From positions 4,109,501 to 4,173,500 of the forward strand of contig NZ_CP152276.1 in NCBI RefSeq assembly GCF_038719015.1: 64,000 nucleotides of DNA, given 5' to 3'. The notes under the pieces are model-generated. The model was not told the DNA's origin and ran no database searches. It was given only the letters and a program-made list of their open reading frames with translations. Source of the stretch: Nguyenibacter vanlangensis. GTDB taxonomy: Bacteria > Pseudomonadota > Alphaproteobacteria > Acetobacterales > Acetobacteraceae. The position numbers and the translations under genes were made by a program. This document shows, in pieces, positions 29,018 through 37,986 of the stretch; positions within the stretch are counted from its first letter, which is position 1, and each line of letters begins with the position of its first letter.

Positions 29018-30151
29018 ATGCGCCTGATTCACACGTCAGACTGGCAGATCGGCAAGGTCTTCCGTTTCGCCGATGACGACATCCTGTCCGTCCTGCAGCA
29101 GGAAAGGCTGGAGGCGATCGGCCGCATCGGCCGCCTGGCCCGGAGCGAGGGGGCGGACGCGATCCTGGTCGCGGGCGATGTCTACGATTATGCCCGCCCG
29201 GCCGAACGGACGCTGCGCCAACCGGTCGAACGCATGCGGCAATTCCCCGACCTGCGCTGGCACCTGATTCCCGGCAATCACGATTTCCACGAACCGGACG
29301 GATTGTGGGACCGTCTGCTGCGGATGGGCCTGCCGGACAATATATCCGTGCATCTCGGCCATGATCCGGCGCCGCTGGATGCGGCGGGCACGGCCTGGAT
29401 CATTCCTGCCGGGCTGGGGCATCGCCACGTCATCGGCGACCCCTCCGCGCGGATGGATGCGGCCCCGACGCCCGAGGGCGCGATTCGCCTGGGCCTGGCC
29501 CATGGTTCGGTCCGCGATTTCGGCGACGGCGCGCCCGACCATAACCGGATCGCCATCGACCGCGCCCGGCAGGCCGGCCTGACCTATCTGGCGCTGGGGG
29601 ACTGGCACGGCGCGGTGCGCATCGATTCGCGGACCTGGTATTCCGGCACGCCGGAAATCGACGGGTTCGACCTGGGCGGTGCGGGCGGCGGCCAGGCGCT
29701 GCTGGTCACGCTGGACGGGCCGCGGGCCGAGCCGGCCGTCGCCGTGCATGATGTCGGCCGGTTCCGCTGGGCGCGCGAACAGGCGGTGCTGACCGGCCTG
29801 GCCGATATCGACGCGCTGGATGGCCGCCTGCGTGCCATCGACCGGGACGATCCCAGCCGCGTGCTGGTGCGCCTGGCGGTCAGCGGCGCCCTGCGCCTGT
29901 CCGAGCTGGAGGCGTACCAGGCGCGGATCGTGGGCGCGCTGGGTTCGGCGCTGCGCCTGTTGCGGATCGACGGCATGCCCGGCCTGGCACCGTCGCCCGA
30001 CGATCTGGACGCGTTCGGGCCGGCCGGCGCGGTGCGCGCCGCCGCCGATGCCCTGGCCCATCAGGCGCGCGAGGGCGCGGGCGAGGCCGGCGAGATCGCC
30101 GCCGCCGCCCTGCAGCGCCTGCATCTTCTGGCCCGCGAGGGCGCGGCATGA
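29018..30151 (+). CDS. SbcD/Mre11-like DNA repair exonuclease (YhaO type)
   Basis: A 377-residue calcineurin-like metallophosphoesterase. Metal motifs are SDWQIG (Asp8, with Gln10 where SbcD has His), GDVYD (Asp54), GNHD (86-89) and GDWHG. It is probably the nuclease subunit of a two-protein SbcCD/Rad50-Mre11-like complex acting on DNA ends or hairpins. The downstream ATPase gene overlaps it by four bases (ATGA), so subunits are made together. The His-to-Gln change seems usual in this branch, but I cannot check that here. Confidence 0.85.
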   Translation: MRLIHTSDWQIGKVFRFADDDILSVLQQERLEAIGRIGRLARSEGADAILVAGDVYDYARPAERTLRQPVERMRQFPDLRWHLIPGNHDFHEPDGLWDRLLRMGLPDNISVHLGHDPAPLDAAGTAWIIPAGLGHRHVIGDPSARMDAAPTPEGAIRLGLAHGSVRDFGDGAPDHNRIAIDRARQAGLTYLALGDWHGAVRIDSRTWYSGTPEIDGFDLGGAGGGQALLVTLDGPRAEPAVAVHDVGRFRWAREQAVLTGLADIDALDGRLRAIDRDDPSRVLVRLAVSGALRLSELEAYQARIVGALGSALRLLRIDGMPGLAPSPDDLDAFGPAGAVRAAADALAHQAREGAGEAGEIAAAALQRLHLLAREGAA

Positions 30152-32868
30152 TCCTGACCGGGCTGGAAGTCGAGCAGGTCCGCCGCTTCGGCGATCCCGC
30201 GCGCCTGGCGGGGCTGGGGCCCGGGCTGAACCTGCTGGCCGCGCCGAACGAATCGGGCAAATCGACCCTGCTGGCCGCGCTGCGCGCCGTCTTTTTGCTG
30301 CCCCATGGCTCCAAGAGCCGGCCGATCGCCGAGTTGCTGCCCTATGGCGGTCGCGGCGCGCCGCGTATCGCCGTCGATTTTCTGTGTGACGGCACGGCCT
30401 GGCGTCTGGAAAAGCGTTTTTTCGGCCGCCCCTTCGCGGAACTGGTCGGCGACGGCGTCACCCTGCGCGGTGACGAGGCCGAATCGCGCCTGCACGCCCT
30501 GATCGGCGTCGAGGCCGGCAAGCGCGGCGCCGAGGCGCTGGGCCTGCTGAACGCGCTGTGGGTCGGGCAGGGGCAGAGCCTGGTGCAGCCCGATTTCTCC
30601 GACCCCGCCCGTTCGACCTTGCGCGCATGCCTCGAGGCCGATCTGGGCGCCATGACGGGGGGCGAGGCCGCGCAGAAGATCCTGGCGCGCGTCCAGGCGG
30701 ATCTTTCGGTCCTGCTGGATGGGCGCGGCAATCCCAAGGGCCGCTATCGCGCCGCGATCGAGGGCGAGCAGGCGGCGGCGGCCGAGCTGGCGCGGCTGGA
30801 CAGCCGCCGCCAGGTGCTGGAGGACGATCTGGAGGCGATGGAGGCGCTGCGCCGCCGCCTGGCGCATGAGGACGACGCCGACCGGCGCGAGGCGGAACGC
30901 GCCGCGCTGGCCGAGGCCAGGCGCCACCGCGACCGGCTGCGCGACCACGATAATCGCCGGCGCGAGGCCCTGGCCCTGCGCGACCATGCGGCCGGCCGCC
31001 TGTCCGCCGCCCGGCAGGATGCCGCCCGCCGCGCGGAATGGCAGCGCGAGGGCGCCGCGCAGGCCGCCCGCCTGGATGAACTGACCGCTGCGCTGGATGC
31101 CGCCCGTGCGGCGCATGCCCAGGCCCGGGCCGCCCATGCCGCGCGTTTCGCCGCCCTGCAGGACGCCGATGCGCGGCGCCAGGCCGCGCGGCGCCTGCTG
31201 GATCGTGCCGCCGGGCGGGTCGAGCGCACCCGTCTGGCGCAGGAACGGCGCGCGGCGGCCGCCGCGCGCGACCGGCTGGACCAGGCGGCGCAGAGCGTCA
31301 CGCGGGCTGCCGCGCGGCTCGCGGCCTGTACGATCGACGAACGGAGCATGGCGGCGATCCGTGCGGCCGATCATGCGCTCCTGGCCGTCCGCGCCGCCAG
31401 TCAGGCCCAGGCCACCGTGCTGGACGTGGCGTTCGAACCCGGCGGCCAGGGGCGTATCCTGCTGGATGGCCGCGTGCTGGCCGACGGCCGGACGGAACTG
31501 ACTGACAGCGCCGTGCTGCGCGTCGCCGGGATCGGCACCCTGCGCATCGAACCGGCCAGCCATGGGCGCGAGACGCTGCGCGCCGACCAGGCCGCGGCCG
31601 AGGCCGCCCTGCGCGAGCGGTTGCATGAGGCCGGCTGCGCCGACCTGGCGGCGGCCGAGGCGGCGATGGCGGAGCGGCGCCAGGCCGAGCTGGCCTTCCA
31701 GACGGCGCGGAGCGTGCTGGGCGGGCTGCTGGCCGAAGCGGGCCGGGAGCCCGCCACCGCCCTGGCCGAGGCGACGCGCCGCGTGGCCGAGCTGGATGCG
31801 CGTATCGCCCGGCACGCCGCCCAGGCGGGCGAGGACGGCGATGCCGGCGCGGCCGCTGACGATGGCGATCCGGCTGCAGCCCTGGAGACGGCCCGCCAGG
31901 CGATGCAGGCGGCCGAGGACCGGCACGCCGCCGCGCAGCAGGCCCTGTTCGCGCCGGACGAGACCTTGCGCCGCGCCGAGGCGGATACCGCCCGGCTGGA
32001 TGCCGAGGCCCGCGCGGCCCGGGACGCGGCCGGGCGGCTGGTGCACGACCTGGCCGCCGCCCGCGCGGTGGAACCCGACGACGCGCTGGCGCAGCGCCTG
32101 GCCACCGAACAGGACGCGTTGCGCCAGGCCGAGCACGCCGTGCTGCGCATCGAGGAGACGCGCCCCGAAGGGACCGAGGCCCTGGCAGACGCGGCGATCC
32201 AGCGGCTGGACCGCATTATCCAGGATGGCCAGTCCCGCCTGACGGCGCTGAGGCAGGACATGGCGGCGCGCGAAGCCCGCATCCGCGCGGCCGAGGGCGA
32301 CGGGCTGGACGAGCGGATGGCGGCGCAGGAGCGGCTGCGCGATTCCCACGCCGCCGAGCGCGCCGCCTGCACGCGTGAGGTCGCGGTCCTGCGGTGCCTG
32401 CGCGATGCGGTCGGCACGGCCGAACGCGCGGCGACCGAACGCTATCTGGCCCCGTTGAGCCGGGCGATCCAGCCGGCGCTGGCGGCCCTGTTCCCCCGCG
32501 CGGTGGCGAGCCTGGACCCCGATTTCGCGGTGTCCGGCCTGACGCGGCGCATCGACGAGCCCTTCGCCGCGCTGTCGGACGGCACGCGCGAGCAGATCGC
32601 CGTACTGGTCCGGCTGGGACTGGCCGAATTGCTGCAGGCGCGCGGCCGTCCGGCCATGCTGGTGCTGGATGATGCGCTGACCTATGCCGATACCGGCCGG
32701 CTGCACAGGATGTTCGATATCCTGACCGATGCCGCCACCCGCATGCAGGTCCTGGTCCTGACCTGCCGGACGGAGCTTTTCACCCCGCTCGGGGCCCGCC
32801 CGCTTGCGATTGAACCGGTGACGGGCGAATCGGTGACGGGCGAGCCGGTGGCGCGCCCGCCGGAATAG
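30148..32868 (+). CDS. SbcC/Rad50-like AAA family ATPase (YhaN type)
   Basis: A 906-residue SMC-like ATPase. Walker A is APNESGKST (32-40). Two long Ala/Arg/Glu-rich coiled coils fill ~170-800, and near the C terminus are the ABC signature (LSDGTREQIAVLVRLG) and Walker B (AMLVLDDAL). A globular insert around residues 420-480 interrupts the coil where Rad50 has its hook, and I see no CxxC zinc hook. With the preceding nuclease it should form an ATP-gated end-processing complex. After position ~32800 the tail repeats a short VTGE unit. Confidence 0.87.
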   Translation: MILTGLEVEQVRRFGDPARLAGLGPGLNLLAAPNESGKSTLLAALRAVFLLPHGSKSRPIAELLPYGGRGAPRIAVDFLCDGTAWRLEKRFFGRPFAELVGDGVTLRGDEAESRLHALIGVEAGKRGAEALGLLNALWVGQGQSLVQPDFSDPARSTLRACLEADLGAMTGGEAAQKILARVQADLSVLLDGRGNPKGRYRAAIEGEQAAAAELARLDSRRQVLEDDLEAMEALRRRLAHEDDADRREAERAALAEARRHRDRLRDHDNRRREALALRDHAAGRLSAARQDAARRAEWQREGAAQAARLDELTAALDAARAAHAQARAAHAARFAALQDADARRQAARRLLDRAAGRVERTRLAQERRAAAAARDRLDQAAQSVTRAAARLAACTIDERSMAAIRAADHALLAVRAASQAQATVLDVAFEPGGQGRILLDGRVLADGRTELTDSAVLRVAGIGTLRIEPASHGRETLRADQAAAEAALRERLHEAGCADLAAAEAAMAERRQAELAFQTARSVLGGLLAEAGREPATALAEATRRVAELDARIARHAAQAGEDGDAGAAADDGDPAAALETARQAMQAAEDRHAAAQQALFAPDETLRRAEADTARLDAEARAARDAAGRLVHDLAAARAVEPDDALAQRLATEQDALRQAEHAVLRIEETRPEGTEALADAAIQRLDRIIQDGQSRLTALRQDMAAREARIRAAEGDGLDERMAAQERLRDSHAAERAACTREVAVLRCLRDAVGTAERAATERYLAPLSRAIQPALAALFPRAVASLDPDFAVSGLTRRIDEPFAALSDGTREQIAVLVRLGLAELLQARGRPAMLVLDDALTYADTGRLHRMFDILTDAATRMQVLVLTCRTELFTPLGARPLAIEPVTGESVTGEPVARPPE

Positions 32869-33007
32869 CTGGCCGTTTCGTTCACGAATATGTTATCATT
32901 AACAATCTTTCGTATACCGGTCATGCCGATGTTATACGGGGCGACATGCCGCATGCCTGGATCGGGCTTCGGCCGGCCAAAAGACTGAAAAAGATCGAAA
33001 CAAAAAA

Positions 33008-33028
33008 CGATCGTTTCGGAAACGATCG
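33008..33028 (+). promoter_or_regulatory. Perfect palindrome upstream of the oprB-like gene
   Basis: Arms CGATCGTTT (33008-33016) and AAACGATCG (33020-33028) flank CGG. It lies 69 bases before the porin start in an unusually AT-rich stretch for this genome and has no U tract, so an operator fits better than a terminator. The rest of the 228-base gap holds no gene. Confidence 0.5.
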
Positions 33029-33096
33029 CCTCGGTATGATGCCCTTCCGGACGGTGCCCGGCGCCCCCCGTCCGGTTCGTTTGTAGATGGATCCGA

Positions 33097-34656
33097 ATGA
33101 CCCGCACCTTGTTCGGGACGGCGCTGCTGCTGTCCGTTTCCAGCCTTACCCTGTCCCACGCCTATGCCCAGGCGGCGCAGCCAGTTGTCCAGGCGGCGCA
33201 GCCATCTGTCCAAACGGCGCAGCCAGGTGTCCAAGCGGTGCAGCCGGTCGTTCGGTCGGCGCAGCCGGGGGGCCAGCCGGCTGCGCGACCGATGACGGTC
33301 GGGGGATATGCCAACCGCGTGCCGGCGCGGGTCGTGACGCCGGCGCAGCCCGCCGCTTCGTCCGGACAGGGCGGCTTCTTTCCGGCCAGCTATGACGACT
33401 GGATCCGCGGCAGCACCATGACGGGCGACTGGGGTGGCGCGCGCACCAACCTGGAAAATCACGGCGTGCATCTTCAGGGCCATTACCTGGAAGACGCGGC
33501 GGGCAACCCGGTGGGCGGCAAATATGCGGGCGTGCGCTACGCGCATGAATTCGGCATCGGCGCCGATATCGACCTGGCCAGGCTGATCCATCACGACCTG
33601 GGCATCTTCCATATCCTGATCACCGAGCGCGCGGGCCTCAGCCTGGCGAACGGGCCTCTGGGCGGCGCGGTCGATTCGGTGCAGCAGATCTTCGGTTCGG
33701 GCGAGACGGTGCGCCTGACGCGCCTGTCGCTGGAAAAGCACTTCAATCCCTATGTCTGGATGGAAGCGGGCTGGATCAACACCGAAAATGACTTCGGCCA
33801 GTCGACCCAGCATTGGGGCATGTCGCTGTACTGCCAGTTCCAGACCAACGCGATCTGCGGCATGCCGCAGGGCATCGCGATGAACAGCGGCTACGGCTTC
33901 TATCCCACGGCCCATCCGGGTGCGTGGATCAAGCTGTTTCCCGCCGGGAACGACCATTACCTAGTCTCGGCCGGGATCTATAACGTCGACAATACGATCG
34001 TGAACACCCATAACGGCTTCAAGCTGGGCCTGGGGGATTCGACCGGCACCTACCTGCCCTTCCAGTTGGGCTGGCATCACGGCAACGATTACCACGGCGA
34101 ATACGAAGGCAACATCAAGGTCGGCGGCTACTGGGACACGTCCGAAGTGGCGATCGTGACCACCAAGATCGGCGGCTATCAGCCCAAGAACGTCGATCTG
34201 CTGGACCTGCCCACCGACCAGGTCCGCGGCCGCTTCGGCGGCTGGGTGGAAGCCGACCAGATGATCCAGCGCGACGGTCCGGGCAGCAGCCGCGGCACCG
34301 TGCTGTTCGGCTCGTTCGTCTGGGGTGATCCCCGGACCGCGCTGACGCCCTATTTCGCGACCTGGGGCCTGGTTCGCAAGGGCACGTTCGCCGACCGGCC
34401 GAACGATACGATCAGCTTCGGCGGCAAGATCGCGGTGCTGAACCCGAAACTGGCCGAATATGCCGAGACGCTGCAGCAGCAGGGGCAGAAGGCGCTCCGC
34501 CCGTCCAACGAGCCGGGCATCGAGCTGAATTACGGCTGGCGTCCGACGCCGTGGGCCACGCTGCGCCCCGGCCTGCAATATGTCTGGCATCCGGGCGGAA
34601 CCAACCGCTATGCCAACGCGCTGATCATCGACATGGAAACCGGCCTGACCTTCTGA
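33097..34656 (+). CDS. Carbohydrate-selective porin, OprB family
   Basis: A 519-residue outer-membrane protein with a signal peptide (cut after about AYA, residue 24) and an N-terminal Gln/Pro/Val repeat region (25-60). The OprB domain starts near [22 protein letters not shown]. The end METGLTF, closing on Phe, is typical of a beta-barrel recognised by BamA. OprB porins pass sugars such as glucose to periplasmic dehydrogenases, a central activity of acetic acid bacteria. A GC-rich hairpin follows. The repeated leader is encoded by five 21-bp units. Confidence 0.9.
   Translation: MTRTLFGTALLLSVSSLTLSHAYAQAAQPVVQAAQPSVQTAQPGVQAVQPVVRSAQPGGQPAARPMTVGGYANRVPARVVTPAQPAASSGQGGFFPASYDDWIRGSTMTGDWGGARTNLENHGVHLQGHYLEDAAGNPVGGKYAGVRYAHEFGIGADIDLARLIHHDLGIFHILITERAGLSLANGPLGGAVDSVQQIFGSGETVRLTRLSLEKHFNPYVWMEAGWINTENDFGQSTQHWGMSLYCQFQTNAICGMPQGIAMNSGYGFYPTAHPGAWIKLFPAGNDHYLVSAGIYNVDNTIVNTHNGFKLGLGDSTGTYLPFQLGWHHGNDYHGEYEGNIKVGGYWDTSEVAIVTTKIGGYQPKNVDLLDLPTDQVRGRFGGWVEADQMIQRDGPGSSRGTVLFGSFVWGDPRTALTPYFATWGLVRKGTFADRPNDTISFGGKIAVLNPKLAEYAETLQQQGQKALRPSNEPGIELNYGWRPTPWATLRPGLQYVWHPGGTNRYANALIIDMETGLTF
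33172..33276 (+). repeat. 21-bp tandem repeat in the porin gene
   Basis: Five consecutive 21-base units, degrading toward the 3' end, each encoding a seven-residue Ala-Ala-Gln-Pro-x-Val-Gln type unit just after the signal peptide. The unit length keeps the frame. Confidence 0.92.
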
Positions 34657-34665
34657 CGGGCGGGT

Positions 34666-34687
34666 CCGGGGCCGCTGCCGGCCCCGG
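34666..34687 (+). terminator. Hairpin after the porin gene
   Basis: 8-bp perfect stem (34666-34673 with 34680-34687) ten bases past the porin stop codon. It is followed by two direct copies of CCGGTTGACGGCGG; there is no U tract. Confidence 0.55.
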
Positions 34688-34738
34688 TTGACGGCGGATC
34701 CGGTTGACGGCGGGCCCGGCGGCAGGGAACATGCCGGC

Positions 34739-35287
34739 ATGTCACGTCTGGATCATACATGCCCCTTTCTTGCGGTCCGCATCGCGGTGCTGACCGTCTC
34801 GGACACCCGCGTGCCGGAAACCGATACGTCCGGCACCATCCTGGCCGAGCGGATCGTCGCCGCCGGCCATCATCTGGCCGACCGCGCCATCGTGCCCGAC
34901 GACGTGGACCGCATCGCCGCGCGCCTGGCCGCCTGGGTGGCCGATCCGGCGGTCGATGTCGTCATCTCGACCGGCGGTACCGGGGTGACCGGCCGCGACG
35001 TGACGCCCGAGGCCTTCGCCCGCGTGGTCGAGAAGCCGATCGAGGGGTTCGGCGAATTGTTCCGCATGCTGTCGTACCAGAAGATCGGCACCTCGACGAT
35101 CCAGTCGCGCGCGACGGCCGGGGTCGCCAACGGGACCTATCTGTTCGCGCTGCCCGGCTCGTCCGGCGCGGTCAAGGACGGCTGGGACGACATCCTGGTC
35201 TGGCAGTTGGACAGCCGCCACCGTCCCTGCAATTTCGTGGAATTGATGCCCCGCCTGCGCGAACACCTGCCGCCCTCGCACGATTGA
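34739..35287 (+). CDS. moaB: Molybdenum cofactor biosynthesis protein MoaB/MogA family
   Basis: A 182-residue MoCF-domain protein. The molybdopterin-binding signatures are [18 protein letters not shown] and [13 protein letters not shown]. MoaB/MogA-type proteins adenylylate molybdopterin before metal insertion. Molybdenum enzymes are prominent in acetic acid bacteria (aldehyde dehydrogenase, nitrogenase-related systems have their own cofactor). ATG 34739 has AGGGA ten bases upstream; the longer reading from 34688 has none. It probably forms a transcription unit with the PfpI-like gene 56 bases downstream. Confidence 0.9.
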   Translation: MSRLDHTCPFLAVRIAVLTVSDTRVPETDTSGTILAERIVAAGHHLADRAIVPDDVDRIAARLAAWVADPAVDVVISTGGTGVTGRDVTPEAFARVVEKPIEGFGELFRMLSYQKIGTSTIQSRATAGVANGTYLFALPGSSGAVKDGWDDILVWQLDSRHRPCNFVELMPRLREHLPPSHD

Positions 35288-35343
35288 GGCGGTCATTCGC
35301 GCCATTCACTTCCGCGCCATTCACTTCATGGAGGGACGATGCG

Positions 35344-35919
35344 ATGCGCGACAGAAAGCTGCTGATCCTGGCCGGCGATTATGTCGAGGATTACGAAATC
35401 ATGGTGCCGTTCCAGGCACTGTCGATGCTGGGCTTTGCCGTCGACGCGGTCTGCCCCGGCAAGCGGGCCGGGGACTATGTCCTGACCGCGATCCATGATT
35501 TCGAAGGCGCGCAGACCTACAGCGAAAAGCCCGGCCATCGCTTTGTCCTGACGGCGGATTTCGACCGCGTCAATGCCGCCGATTATGCCGGGCTGGTCAT
35601 TCCGGGCGGTCGCGCGCCGGAATATCTGCGTCTCGATCCGCAGGTCATCGCCCTGGTCCGCGCCTTCGTCGACCGGCCCATCGCCGCCATCTGCCATGGA
35701 GGGCAATTGCTGGCCGCGGCCCGGATCATCGAGGGGCGTACCGTCTCGGCCTATCCGGCCTGCCGTCCGGACATCGAACTGGCGGGCGCCATCTATGCCG
35801 ACATCGCCGTCGACCAGGCCGTCACCGACGGCATGCTTGTCACGGCGCCGGCCTGGCCGGCCCATCCGCGCTGGCTGGCGCAGTTCATCGCCGCGCTGGG
35901 GGTGCGCATTTCCCTGTAA
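35344..35919 (+). CDS. DJ-1/PfpI family protein
   Basis: A 191-residue flavodoxin-like protein of the DJ-1/PfpI superfamily. The nucleophile elbow AICHGGQ carries Cys117 and His118, and an acidic residue at Glu17 (EDYEIMVP) completes the usual oxidisable cysteine site. Members act as glyoxalase III/deglycase-like enzymes or stress chaperones; the exact activity cannot be read off. GGAGGGACG upstream supports ATG 35344 over the overlapping ATG at 35339, which is out of frame. Confidence 0.88.
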   Translation: MRDRKLLILAGDYVEDYEIMVPFQALSMLGFAVDAVCPGKRAGDYVLTAIHDFEGAQTYSEKPGHRFVLTADFDRVNAADYAGLVIPGGRAPEYLRLDPQVIALVRAFVDRPIAAICHGGQLLAAARIIEGRTVSAYPACRPDIELAGAIYADIAVDQAVTDGMLVTAPAWPAHPRWLAQFIAALGVRISL

Positions 35920-36057
35920 CGTCGCCGGCCCGGCTTCGGCGCGGGCGTGTCATTGGGGCGGGTGACATTGGCAGGGGCGGACAGGTGTGCATCATTACGC
36001 ACCTGGGCGCCGCGCCTGTCGTGCGGCGATCGCCCGTTGACAAGGGAGAATTCCGTC

Positions 36058-36687
36058 TTGCGCACCACCCGTCACCTGCTGGCCCGTGCGGCCCTGGCCG
36101 TCACTGTGGCGACCGGCACCGCCGCGGCCGTCCTGCCGCAGACCGCCGCCTTCGCCGCGGCGCCGCCGGCGCCCAATGCGCCGCTGAAGCTGAAATCCCT
36201 GGTCGTCACCGGCAACAAGCAGGTCACGACGGACGAGATCCTGGCCGCGATTCCCTTCCACCAGGGCGACACCGTCACGCGCAACCAGATCGACGCCGCC
36301 GTGCAGGACGTGATGGGCGTGTACCAGAAGAAGAATGTCGGCCTGAAATTCGGCGAGAAGCTGAAATTCGCCGGCAACGCGGTCAATATCCAGTGGATCA
36401 TCGAGGAACAGGCCCCGCAGGCCCCCGCCGCGCCCGCGGCGCTGGTGGTCGACAAGATCGTCTTCGAGGGCAACAAGAAGATTTCCAGCGACGATCTGGC
36501 GGCGGCGATTCCGCTGCATGCCGGCTCGCCGATCGACCAGGCATCGATGGCGGCCGCGCAGACGGCGGTGCAGAAACTGTACCAGAAGCGCGACATCACC
36601 GCGTCGATCCAGGCCGTGCCCACCCAGCCGCAGGGCGACAACCATGTGATCCTGACGTTCCAGATCTCGGAAAAGTCGGGCGACTGA
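36058..36687 (+). CDS. Exported protein with two POTRA-like domains
   Basis: A 209-residue secreted protein. Start is TTG 36058: AAGGGAGAA sits at 36042-36050 and the encoded product begins directly with a signal peptide (Arg-rich, Ala/Val-rich core, cut near AFAAA). Two similar halves follow (~40-115 and ~125-205). Each matches a POTRA pattern of the BamA/ShlB type: SLVVTGNKQVTTDEILAAIP and KIVFEGNKKISSDDLAAAIP. There is no beta-barrel, so it is a free periplasmic POTRA protein, perhaps an accessory to outer-membrane assembly or secretion. Its partner is unknown. Confidence 0.8.
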   Translation: MRTTRHLLARAALAVTVATGTAAAVLPQTAAFAAAPPAPNAPLKLKSLVVTGNKQVTTDEILAAIPFHQGDTVTRNQIDAAVQDVMGVYQKKNVGLKFGEKLKFAGNAVNIQWIIEEQAPQAPAAPAALVVDKIVFEGNKKISSDDLAAAIPLHAGSPIDQASMAAAQTAVQKLYQKRDITASIQAVPTQPQGDNHVILTFQISEKSGD

Positions 36688-36694
36688 CCCCGGC

Positions 36695-36715
36695 GGGCGC
36701 CCCTCGCGGGCGCCC
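36695..36715. terminator. Palindromic hairpin between the POTRA gene and folE
   Basis: Identical palindromic arms GGGCGCCC (36695-36702 and 36708-36715) around a 5-base loop, between convergent stops. No U tract. Confidence 0.6.
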
Positions 36716-36748
36716 ATTGCCGGCCGCAGGGTAATTACAGCAGAGTAA

Positions 36749-37366
36749 TTACATGTGGGAATCGGCGACCGACGGGCGGTTCAGCATCGCCATCAATTCG
36801 CGCCGCGTGTCCGAATTGGTGCGAAACACCCCCAGCATGCGGCTGGTCACCATCGACACGCCCGGGCGGTGTACGCCGCGCGTGGTCATGCATTGATGGC
36901 CGGCTTCCAGGATCACCGCGACGCCGTGCGGCTGCAGCACGTCGTTGATCGTGTTGGCGATCTGCGCGGTCAGCCGCTCCTGGATCTGCAGCCGGCGCGC
37001 ATAGGCCTCGACCACCCGTGCCAGTTTCGAGATCCCGACCACCCGCTTGTTCGGTAGATAGGCCACATGGGCCACGCCGATGATCGGCACCATATGGTGT
37101 TCGCAATGACTCTCGAAGCGGATGTCGCGCAGCAGCACGATCTCGTCGTAATCATCGACTTCGGCGAAGGTGCGCGACAGAATCGCGGTCGGATCGACGC
37201 CGTACCCCTCGAAGAATTCCTCATAGGACCGCACGACGCGGCCGGGCGTGTCCAGCAGCCCCTCGCGCGACGGGTCCTCGCCGGCCCAGCGCAGCAGGGT
37301 ACGGATCGCGTCTTCCGCCTCCTCGCGTGAGGGGCGGGGCAGGGAAGCCGGATCGGTCATGGTCAT
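36749..37366 (-). CDS. folE: GTP cyclohydrolase I
   Basis: A 205-residue zinc enzyme that turns GTP into dihydroneopterin triphosphate for folate synthesis. Zinc ligands are Cys88, His91 ([12 protein letters not shown]) and Cys159 (GHQCMTTRG). The length is typical of the family's shorter bacterial form. ATG 37366 and ATG 37360 are both possible; neither has a strong ribosome binding site. It is the last of the leftward metZ-apaG-folE group, 123 bases from apaG. Confidence 0.95.
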   Translation of the reverse strand: MTMTDPASLPRPSREEAEDAIRTLLRWAGEDPSREGLLDTPGRVVRSYEEFFEGYGVDPTAILSRTFAEVDDYDEIVLLRDIRFESHCEHHMVPIIGVAHVAYLPNKRVVGISKLARVVEAYARRLQIQERLTAQIANTINDVLQPHGVAVILEAGHQCMTTRGVHRPGVSMVTSRMLGVFRTNSDTRRELMAMLNRPSVADSHM

Positions 37367-37489
37367 GGAAGGTGTCTTGCCAACGTGTCTTGTTCAGGGG
37401 GCGGCGGCTTCAGGCGGCGGTGCGGCCGGTGTCGCCCGGACCGGTCGCCGGGGTCAATGCCCGATCGAGGACCGGATCAGACGCCCGGA

Positions 37490-37966
37490 TCAATGGATAA
37501 TGGCGCGGTAATAGGGACAATCCAGGCTGAAAGGCGGGATCTCGACGTCGAACTGCCGGTGGGTCAGGGGATGGATCATGTGGAACAGCCCCCGCATGAA
37601 GCCGGTCGGCGTCTGCAATGCCGCGCCCGAGGTATATTCGAAAGCCTGGCTGGGTTCCAGGGTCGGCTGCTCGCCTACCACCCCGTCGCCATGGACATGT
37701 TCGATCCGCCCCGCCGCGTCCGTGATCTCCCATGTCCGCCGCAAGAGCTGGACCAGTTCGCTGCCGTGATTTTCGATCCGGATGCGATAGGCCCAGGTAA
37801 AGCGATGCTCCTCGGGATGGGATTGGTCGTCCAGCCAGAAGGTCCGGACGATGACGCGGATCGTGCCCGTGGTCGCCTCATAGCAGGGGGCGTGTTCCAT
37901 GGCCTCGGCCAGGGCGGCATCCGGGTCGGGGTTCATCCCGGGCGGCGGCGGTCTGTCTTGGGCCAT
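37490..37966 (-). CDS. apaG: ApaG domain protein
   Basis: A 158-residue protein of the ApaG/FBXO3 immunoglobulin-like fold. Family signatures are the central WAYRIRIENHG, QLLRRTWEITDAAG and the glycine-rich GVVGEQPTLEPSQAFEYTSG. ApaG affects Ap4A metabolism and magnesium/cobalt resistance in enterics; its biochemical role is unsettled. The N-terminal ~25 residues are a non-conserved extension. It lies between metZ (20 bases upstream) and folE. Confidence 0.92.
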   Translation of the reverse strand: MAQDRPPPPGMNPDPDAALAEAMEHAPCYEATTGTIRVIVRTFWLDDQSHPEEHRFTWAYRIRIENHGSELVQLLRRTWEITDAAGRIEHVHGDGVVGEQPTLEPSQAFEYTSGAALQTPTGFMRGLFHMIHPLTHRQFDVEIPPFSLDCPYYRAIIH

Positions 37967-37986
37967 GGCGCGTGTTCCTGCCTGCC

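Noticed and set aside
30061..32706. An 881-codon open frame antisense to the SbcC-like ATPase
   Set aside because: Low-complexity Gln/Arg/Gly composition with no motif, while the opposite strand has Walker A, Walker B and signature motifs.
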